From an uncultured Campylobacter sp. (GTDB taxonomy: Bacteria > Campylobacterota > Campylobacteria > Campylobacterales > Campylobacteraceae): a stretch of DNA of 25,828 bases. Of the stretch, positions 15,955 to 21,568 are shown piece after piece; position 1 is the stretch's first letter; each line of letters begins with the position of its first letter. The stretch lies in contig NZ_CALIST010000013.1 in assembly GCF_938041645.1 (NCBI RefSeq), positions 1 through 25,828 on the forward strand, written 5' to 3'. The translations under genes were made by a program, and so were the position numbers. The notes under the pieces were generated by a model. The model saw only the letters and a list, made by a program, of their open reading frames with translations. It was not told the origin of the DNA and made no database searches.

Positions 15955-17061
15955 CTATGCTGCTCCTAGCGTATAGTTTGGGTTGCTATGGTGCATAAAC
16001 ATATAAGTTTTTGCTTCATTGCCGTTTATGGCAGGTATGGTTACTTTTACAAATTCACCTTCTTTTAACTCTCTACTAAGCGAGATTGTAAAATTCATCT
16101 TTCCTGCTTTTTCTACCGCATTTGCATTTGAAACATTTACTGCTATCTCATCTGCTTTGTGCAGGGTTATGTCAAGACACTCTTGGTATGGATTAAAGTC
16201 TTCTATAATAAGGCTATCATTTACTATAAGCTTATTATCAATTAGTTCATATTTTATATTGTCTTTTGTTTTATATATGTTTGAGCCTTTTTCTATTTGA
16301 GTGCCGTCAGTTAGTTTGCGACCATGAAAATATACCTGACCTTTTCCATCCTCATCTCTTATAGTGTCTTTGCCGTCGGCAAAGTATGTATCATAGCCGG
16401 CTCCCCCAAGAAGCAAATCGTTTCCGCTTCTGCCTTGAAGCAAGTCATCTCCACTACTGCCGAACAATACATCGCCTTTCCTGTCGCCAAATATAGAACC
16501 ACTTGGCTCACCATTAATGTTTAAAATTTTTCTAGCTTGTGTCGATAATGGTCTTGTATAAATAGAACCATCATTATTCCTAACTTCTATAAAGCCATTT
16601 GAGGTAATATTTATATTATCGTTATCTTCTCCATATATTTTCTTAAATATACTTCCCAAATCCCAATCAACAAGAGATAATGCCAAATTTACACCAGTAA
16701 TTATCCAACCTTGCGGTGTCAATAATGCCGCACCAGCAATAATTGCATCTCCTAACGCCCCAACCATTTGTTTCATTTTGCTTTCACCCATAGTGCTATC
16801 AATTAACACATTTCCTGCTGCGGTTTCTACAAACAAAACAATAGCCCTAGCTTTGCTTTTTAAAATTTTCTCGGGTATATCAGTGAAATTTTCAGCAATA
16901 CTATAACCACTGCTTGCACTATTCCACATTTTACGAATATTTTTTAAATTATCTTTACTATTTTCAGAAAGATTGAATTTAGTAAATTTTTCAATAATAA
17001 TTTTTTCAGCTTTATCCAAAGCAACTCTTGCTTTCGCTTCTCTGCTACCTGTTGAATTCAT
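15955..17061 (-). CDS. RTX-repeat protein with hydrophobic helical domain; putative secreted effector
   Basis: 368 residues. Residues 1-75 are charged and helical. Residues about 98-132 form a Gly/Ala-rich hydrophobic segment (GALGDAIIAGAALL, then ITGVNLALSLVDW) that could insert into membranes. Residues 192-227 are four consecutive RTX calcium-binding nonapeptides (GDRKGDVLF, GSSGDDLLQ, GRSGNDLLL, GGAGYDTYF). After a beta-rich segment, residues about 314-345 (FTISLSRELKEGEFVKVTI) resemble the start of a Calx-beta domain, and the protein then ends, so it may be truncated. The ATG overlaps the stop of the upstream membrane gene (ATGA). RTX proteins commonly leave by type I secretion; no secretion genes are in the window. 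The effector role is inferred. Confidence 0.75.
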   Translation of the reverse strand: MNSTGSREAKARVALDKAEKIIIEKFTKFNLSENSKDNLKNIRKMWNSASSGYSIAENFTDIPEKILKSKARAIVLFVETAAGNVLIDSTMGESKMKQMVGALGDAIIAGAALLTPQGWIITGVNLALSLVDWDLGSIFKKIYGEDNDNINITSNGFIEVRNNDGSIYTRPLSTQARKILNINGEPSGSIFGDRKGDVLFGSSGDDLLQGRSGNDLLLGGAGYDTYFADGKDTIRDEDGKGQVYFHGRKLTDGTQIEKGSNIYKTKDNIKYELIDNKLIVNDSLIIEDFNPYQECLDITLHKADEIAVNVSNANAVEKAGKMNFTISLSRELKEGEFVKVTIPAINGNEAKTYMFMHHSNPNYTLGAA

Positions 17062-17762
17062 CGTTCGCTCCTTGTGTTATAAAAATTTTTATCAAAAATT
17101 CCAAAGCTAGTTTTAGCATTTGAAATATTTAATTTCACATTTTCTAAAAAGTATTTTTTAAATTCTTTAAATTCTTTGTCGTTGCAAATCATAATATTCA
17201 TCACTTTTCCATTTTTGCTGTAAATGGTAAGACAATCATAAACGCTATCATTGATTTTGCCACCATTTATTGTATGAGTTATGATTTTTGGAATTGCATA
17301 AAATACAACGATAAGTGCAAAAATAAAAAACAAAATAATAGGCTCATTGAATGCAAAAATTGCGTATATGTATGTAGAAATAATAATCAAAAGTAAAATT
17401 TTGGCAACTAGTGAAATTTGTTCGTTCCCATCTCTAAAATCAACGCTAAATTTAACATTTTTAATATCTTTTACTTGCATAAAATCAAAAGATTTATCAT
17501 TTTTAATTTGGCTTATCATTTCATTTTTCAGAATAAAATAATTTTTGCCCAAAAATTTCATAATGTAAGGAATTGCTACCATAAGAGATAAAATCGTAAA
17601 ACCATTGACTTTTTCTGGTTTTGCGATACACAAAATAATAAAAGCTAAAATCATTAAAAATATACCAATCAAATTTACTTGTGGTTTGTAATCTTTTATA
17701 ATAATCGGCTCTTTATCATAATCCCTTAAATTTTTGTTTTTATTAAAAACATCGTTTACCAA
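17058..17762 (-). CDS. Membrane protein with PH-like segment; putative immunity partner of the RTX protein
   Basis: 234 residues with four predicted membrane helices (about residues 27-46, 53-71, 118-139 and 142-165). A segment after the second helix (NYFILKNEMISQIKNDKSF) looks like bacterial PH-domain proteins, and a longer soluble tail follows. The start is TTG at 17762, with AAGGA at 17769-17773 and spacing 6. The middle module of the array also begins with TTG at the matching place. The stop shares ATGA with the RTX gene start. A membrane protein translated just before a membrane-active effector fits an immunity role, but I see no family that proves it. Confidence 0.6.
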   Translation of the reverse strand: MVNDVFNKNKNLRDYDKEPIIIKDYKPQVNLIGIFLMILAFIILCIAKPEKVNGFTILSLMVAIPYIMKFLGKNYFILKNEMISQIKNDKSFDFMQVKDIKNVKFSVDFRDGNEQISLVAKILLLIIISTYIYAIFAFNEPIILFFIFALIVVFYAIPKIITHTINGGKINDSVYDCLTIYSKNGKVMNIMICNDKEFKEFKKYFLENVKLNISNAKTSFGIFDKNFYNTRSER

Positions 17763-17966
17763 ATTTGATCCTTTTTATAAAATTTCCTAGTAAATTCAAT
17801 CTTGGTCAGTATCGTTTGATACTGAATTTTATGAATTTACAAATTTAAACTTGCTATTGCTTTTAAATTCAAGTAACAAGTAAATTTAAATTTACAAATT
17901 TGATATTTTGATCTGTTTGATCTGAATTGCCCTCGGTTAAATCCAAAGAATATAGCAGTCTTTTTT
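17761..17966. repeat. Direct repeat, copy A (~206 bp), between modules 2 and 3
   Basis: Imperfect direct repeat of 18558-18757. Shared blocks include AATTTTATGAATTTACAAAT, ATCTGTTTGATCTGAATT and AGCAGTCTTTTTT. Read on the minus strand, each copy holds the end of an effector stub (KRLL...LDLTEG), a hairpin, a ribosome binding site and the TTG start of the next membrane gene. Homology stops sharply after AGCAGTCTTTTTT. Confidence 0.8.
17806..17825. promoter_or_regulatory. Conserved inverted repeat in copy A
   Basis: TCAGTATC-GTTT-GATACTGA is an 8-bp perfect inverted repeat. It lies about 45 bp upstream of the 17762 start and is kept in copy B with a different loop. No T-run follows, so an operator or an RNA hairpin is likelier than a terminator. 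Confidence 0.5.
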
Positions 17967-18018
17967 CTGCTTTATTCAACTCGTTTGTTGCCTTATTAAT
18001 TCTGCTTGAATTACTCAT
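17869..18018 (-). pseudogene. 49-residue N-terminal stub of an RTX-type effector
   Basis: ATG at 18018 with AAGGG upstream encodes MSNSSRINKATNELNKAEKR and continues through LLYSLDLTEG to TGA at 17869. The first 20 residues align with the start of the 368-residue RTX protein (S-S-R / S-R, then K-A, L-x-KAEK). Nothing like a hydrophobic or RTX domain follows. The start overlaps (ATGA, 18015-18018) the end of the frame-corrected middle membrane gene. Its 3' part lies in repeat copy A. I read it as the remnant of a deleted effector; a real 49-residue peptide is less likely. Confidence 0.55.
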
Positions 18019-18094
18019 TTTTTGCCCTTTTTATTAAAATTTTTTATATTTAAATTTGCTATGTTTTTTCTTATTTCGTTTTCTTGTTCAGAAG

Positions 18095-18559
18095 TTAAAC
18101 TAAGAATTGTATTGTTGGGAAAATTTTAAATCTTCTTTTTCTAAAAATAGCCATCAATTCTGTAACTCCACAATATCCATACGAAAAAAATCTATCAATT
18201 TGTTTTGCATGTAATATAATTTTAAAACCAAAAATATCCTTATAAACCATTTTATCTTCATAAATTTCAAAATAATCAAAAAAGATTATCGAATATAAAA
18301 TTTGTAAAACTATAAACGAAATATAGGCACAAAACATATTTAAAATCAGACTAAATATGCCAATATCAAAAACAAAATTTGGTATAGCAAATATTATCGG
18401 TATCCAAGCTATCAACAAATAAACAATTAAATCAAAAGCCACATAAAACGGATTTCTTTTATCAAGTCTATAAAGTAGTTTTGGCTTGTTTTGATTTTCT
18501 AAATTCGTGTTTTCATCTAAATTTTGATTATTTTCTGAATTTTCTTTTAGTTTTTCCAA
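18095..18559 (-). CDS. Membrane protein, frameshifted near its end; putative immunity protein
   Basis: 154 residues from a TTG at 18559, with AAGGG at 18565-18569 as binding site. After an Asn/Glu-rich tail of about 30 residues come two long hydrophobic segments (about residues 37-62 and 64-92), then YFEIYEDKMVYKDIFGFKII, a bacterial PH-like strand pattern as in the 234-residue neighbour. The frame ends at TAG 18095, just after the homopolymers GGGAAAATTTT (plus strand, 18117-18127). In the shifted frame, translation continues ILSLTSEQENEIRKNI and ends at TGA 18015, which forms ATGA with the stub start. That restores the layout of the other two modules, so the gene is probably broken by a 1-nt indel, or switched by slippage. 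Confidence 0.6.
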   Translation of the reverse strand: MEKLKENSENNQNLDENTNLENQNKPKLLYRLDKRNPFYVAFDLIVYLLIAWIPIIFAIPNFVFDIGIFSLILNMFCAYISFIVLQILYSIIFFDYFEIYEDKMVYKDIFGFKIILHAKQIDRFFSYGYCGVTELMAIFRKRRFKIFPTIQFLV

Positions 18560-18757
18560 ATTTACCCTTTTTATAAAATTTTATTGTAAATTCAATATCG
18601 GTCAGTATCGCTGATACTGAATTTTATGAATTTACAAATTTAAACTTACTTTACAAATTCACACAATTAGTAAATTTAAATTTGCAAATTTAATATTTGG
18701 ATCTGTTTGATCTGAATTAGCCCTCAGTTAAATCTAAATAGCATAGCAGTCTTTTTT
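18558..18757. repeat. Direct repeat, copy B (~200 bp), between modules 1 and 2
   Basis: Partner of copy A at 17761-17966. On the minus strand it begins with a decayed KRLLCYLDLTEG-stop, matching the KRLLYSLDLTEG of the 49-residue stub but lacking its N-terminal part. The hairpin and the TTG start context of the next membrane gene follow. Confidence 0.8.
18602..18620. promoter_or_regulatory. Conserved inverted repeat in copy B
   Basis: TCAGTATC-GCT-GATACTGA keeps both 8-bp arms of the copy A hairpin while the loop differs, which suggests selection on the pairing rather than the loop. Confidence 0.5.
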
Positions 18758-18778
18758 ATACCACAGCTTGTTAATTGT

Positions 18779-18844
18779 TCAATCCCATATATACCCCGCC
18801 CATGCTAGCTCTGCATATGTTTTTAGCGCCTCAAACTTTCTCAT
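18779..18844 (-). pseudogene. 21-residue N-terminal stub of a second effector type
   Basis: ATG at 18844 overlaps the stop of the 348-residue gene (ATGA, 18841-18844) and encodes MRKFEALKTYAELAWAG and a few more residues before TGA at 18779. From memory, the YAELAxAxY pattern resembles the start of lipase-like or RTX proteins in Campylobacter; this is not verified. It shares nothing with the 49-residue stub. Sequence after the stop soon joins repeat copy B, so the body of the gene seems to have been deleted. Confidence 0.45.
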
Positions 18845-19887
18845 TTTCTATCCTTTCTGAAGAATTCTTCTATCATCTTTTGATTACATATATCCAAATA
18901 CTTCTCCCTGCCGCTATCGCAAGATATCCCGTATCCTCTCGACTCGCTTCCAAAAGCCTTTATAAAGCTTTCGCCTAACGCTCCTTGGTATCTTACGTTT
19001 TCGTATATATTATCGGCTAGTATCCTGCCCGTTTTTCTATCTTTTATGATTCCGCCGTAGTTAAAGCTTAGACCGATTAGGTCGTCAAGAAAGGTTTTGA
19101 TATTTGGTGCCGGCTCTATGCGCCAGTCCGTCATCCTATTTTCTTTTTCCAATACCAACTCTATATCGGCTATCCCATCTTCATTGATTTCTTTACGAGC
19201 TACGCATTTGTCTTTGTAAATTTGCTTGAGATCTTTCATATTGTATTTTATGTAGCTTAATATTTTAGACGGTTTTATATCTATCGTCGAGGCATTTCTA
19301 TCATCAAGTAATGATTTTATCTCTCTGATTATTTTATCCTCGCTTTCATGATTTGATTGTAGTTGATTAAAAAATATATTTAATTCTTCATACGTTATCG
19401 GGATACTCTTTAAAAAGCCTCTTGTGCTTAACTTGGCTGATAAAAAGCACTCTTGTGCGGTATAGTCATCCAGATAAATTCTAAAATATTTACCGTTTGT
19501 GACAGGATTTTCGCTTTTTTCTTTATAATCTATGAAATTTACGTAGCCGTTTATCAAAGATATGAAATTCGCATCGGTCGTATTTGCAGGGAAATTTAGC
19601 CAATTGGTTGGATCTATCAAAGGAAAACCGCTTATATTCCATTCGACTATTTCTCTTTCTCCGGCATAGTAAGCATGTATGGCGGGCTTTTCATAGACGT
19701 TTATCTTGGCATATTTAAAATCATAATAGGCCATAATTGCTTTAAGTACGACAATATCCCCGAAAAACACCATAAACCAAACAAAAAGCCAAAGCAGTTT
19801 GCGTTTGCCTTTAGGGGCGATTAAGGCGACAAAAAAGCTTATGGTAAAAAAAGCGGGTATTATGAAAAGAAATACTATACTGCGCAT
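18841..19887 (-). CDS. Membrane-anchored protein with large periplasmic domain; putative immunity protein
   Basis: 348 residues. Two hydrophobic helices (about 3-24 and 31-53) are joined by the basic loop KGKRK, which by the positive-inside rule puts the ~295-residue C-terminal domain in the periplasm. That domain holds two bacterial N-glycosylation sites, EWNIS (Asn84) and DRNAS (Asn198). ATG 19887 has AAAGG spaced about 6 bp upstream. The stop overlaps the start of the 21-residue stub, so it was once coupled to a second gene. I do not recognise the family. Gene order and membrane location suggest protection against a lipase-like or RTX effector now lost; this is inference. Confidence 0.6.
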   Translation of the reverse strand: MRSIVFLFIIPAFFTISFFVALIAPKGKRKLLWLFVWFMVFFGDIVVLKAIMAYYDFKYAKINVYEKPAIHAYYAGEREIVEWNISGFPLIDPTNWLNFPANTTDANFISLINGYVNFIDYKEKSENPVTNGKYFRIYLDDYTAQECFLSAKLSTRGFLKSIPITYEELNIFFNQLQSNHESEDKIIREIKSLLDDRNASTIDIKPSKILSYIKYNMKDLKQIYKDKCVARKEINEDGIADIELVLEKENRMTDWRIEPAPNIKTFLDDLIGLSFNYGGIIKDRKTGRILADNIYENVRYQGALGESFIKAFGSESRGYGISCDSGREKYLDICNQKMIEEFFRKDRK

Positions 19888-20353
19888 ATCTAACCTTTAT
19901 AAAAATACATATGCAAATTTGTAAAGCCCAAAAAGCTTCTTTAGTAGCAATATTTTATTGCTCTATATCTTAGCTCGTCATTAAATTTCATATAAATTCA
20001 TCTGCTTGAATTTATATGGAATTTTAAAAACTAGCTTGAGCATCTTAAAATTATTTTCGGTTTTTAAGTCTTTTTGGCTCTTCAAACTTCTGTTTTAATC
20101 AAGCTCTTTATAAACGGAATTTCGATGCATTCTATACGAAAGGGGATTAAAATTTTATAAAACAGCGGATGAAATTTTAGGTTTGCCGTCACGATAAACG
20201 GGCGGATTAATCTGCGATTTTCAAACGCAAAAAAAGCACTTCAAAAGCCCGCGAGCCGAAGCGGAATTTAGATGCAACGGCGGCGTTTTGCTTTGCAATT
20301 TGAGTTAAAATTTGATATGATTGTGCGAAATTTATATTGAACGGCTTTTTAAA
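19888..20353. other. Divergent intergenic region with hairpins
   Basis: 466 bases between the minus-strand array and the plus-strand HDOD gene, with no convincing gene. It contains the inverted repeats 19946-19962 (AGCAATA-TTT-TATTGCT) and 19983-20024. Base composition changes from A+T rich to core-like at about 20150, which I take as the right edge of the acquired segment. TATGAT at about 20314-20319 could be a -10 box for the HDOD-rnr-holA genes. Confidence 0.5.
19983..20024. repeat. 18-bp-stem inverted repeat
   Basis: CATATAAATTCA (19989-20000) and TGAATTTATATG (20007-20018) pair perfectly around TCTGCT. The flanking AAATTT and GAATTT extend the stem to 18 bp with one G-T pair. It lies about 100 bp upstream of the array's first gene. 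No T-run follows on either strand, so it may be an operator, a cruciform site or part of a small RNA. Confidence 0.5.
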
Positions 20354-21568
20354 ATGAATAAATTTATAACCCAAAAAATAGGCGCGCTCGCGGGCTTTAG
20401 CGATGAAATTTTAAAAATTTTAGCATCGTTTGACGCGGATGTTTCGGACGTCAGGCTCGCTTTGCAAATTTCAAAAAACGCCCCCCTCGCGGATAAAATT
20501 TTAGATTTAGCCTTTTGCGATTTGTCTAAATTTAGCGTCGAAGGGCTCGCGAGGCAAAATTTCGCCGCTACAGATGAGCAGTGCGATTTCCAAAGCACAG
20601 AGCCTATGAGGCACGGTTTGCAAGACGCTGCGAGCGAGCAAAAAGGCGCAGACTTAGCAGGGCAGGGCGATAGTCTTAAATTTAATCACTCAAATGACGC
20701 AAGCAGCGTAAACTACAGCGACGAGAATTTTAAATTTAACCCATCGCAGGCCGCGAGCGATACACAGCGGCGAAATCAGCACGTCGCCGCGAGGGCTGAT
20801 TGCACGCTAGGTTCGGGCATTTCCGCGCAAGCTGAACGAGCACATGGACTAGAGCCGATACAAGAGCGGGGGCAAGCGCAGCAGCAAAAACAGGAGCAAG
20901 AATGGGGCAGAGCGCAGGAGCTGGGACAAGAGCAGGGCGCCGCGGCACTAAAGACGTTAAATTTACAGCGAGCGTTTGAGCTTTACGGGCGCGAGCAGAT
21001 GCGGGCGTTTTTTCTATTCGCAGTATTCGACGAGATGCTAAAGCCGGATTTGCAGGCGTATCGCATCGATCGCGAAAAGCTCACGCAGGTCTCGCTACTG
21101 CGAAATCTGCTTATGTTTTCGTGGATCAAATCCTACCCGCAGATTGAGCAAAGTATCCTCTCAAGCGTGATTTTAGTGGAGTTTGGGCGAGTTTTTATCG
21201 ATGAGCAGGTGTGCGCGGCAGGCAAGGCGGAGGAATTTTACCACGCCATCAAAGGCTCGATCTTTCCGCAGGATTTTACCGATGTGGAGATGGAATTTAC
21301 CGGCACGAACCGCGAAAGCGTCTCGCACGCGCTATTTGCGCATTTCGGGCTAGAGCAGATCGCGCAGGACGCGCTGTATTCAAACGTCCCCGATGACGCG
21401 CCTTTTGAGAACAAATCCCGCTATGCAATGCTAAAGATCGCCAAAACCGCGGTCAATATCTACCATCACTTCGACGAGCTTAGCATCGATAACGCTTTAA
21501 ATTTACTAGTCGAGTTCGGCTTCGAGCAAGAGGCGTTTTTAGAGGCGAAAGGCGAAATTTCGATATGA
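20354..21568 (+). CDS. HDOD-like domain protein with large low-complexity insertion
   Basis: 404 residues. Residues 1-67 resemble the first helices of HDOD proteins (IGALAGFSDEILKIL, then LALQISKNAPLADKILDLAF). Residues about 201-225 (LQRAFELYGREQMRAFFLF) match the conserved helix of that domain, and SVSHALFAHFGLEQIAQDAL later fits its end. HDOD proteins act in signalling and stress or motility control, not catalysis. Between the two parts lies an insertion of about 130 residues, polar and Gln/Glu/Ala rich (GQAQQQKQEQEWGRAQ). The ATG at 20354 is preferred to a TTG at 20321, though neither has a clear binding site. The stop overlaps rnr by 4 bp. The family call is moderate. Confidence 0.6.
   Translation: MNKFITQKIGALAGFSDEILKILASFDADVSDVRLALQISKNAPLADKILDLAFCDLSKFSVEGLARQNFAATDEQCDFQSTEPMRHGLQDAASEQKGADLAGQGDSLKFNHSNDASSVNYSDENFKFNPSQAASDTQRRNQHVAARADCTLGSGISAQAERAHGLEPIQERGQAQQQKQEQEWGRAQELGQEQGAAALKTLNLQRAFELYGREQMRAFFLFAVFDEMLKPDLQAYRIDREKLTQVSLLRNLLMFSWIKSYPQIEQSILSSVILVEFGRVFIDEQVCAAGKAEEFYHAIKGSIFPQDFTDVEMEFTGTNRESVSHALFAHFGLEQIAQDALYSNVPDDAPFENKSRYAMLKIAKTAVNIYHHFDELSIDNALNLLVEFGFEQEAFLEAKGEISI

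Noticed and set aside
16019..16524. Plus-strand ORFs of 93 and 66 aa inside the RTX gene
   Set aside because: They lie antisense to clear RTX nonapeptides and have no family features of their own.
17761..18757. CRISPR array
   Set aside because: There are only two long, imperfect repeats that include coding sequence; there are no short regular repeats with spacers and no cas genes.
15321..20320. att-like duplication of the tRNA-Leu 3' end
   Set aside because: I looked for a second GTCGGTCGCACCA-like stretch to the right and found none, so an att site cannot be claimed.
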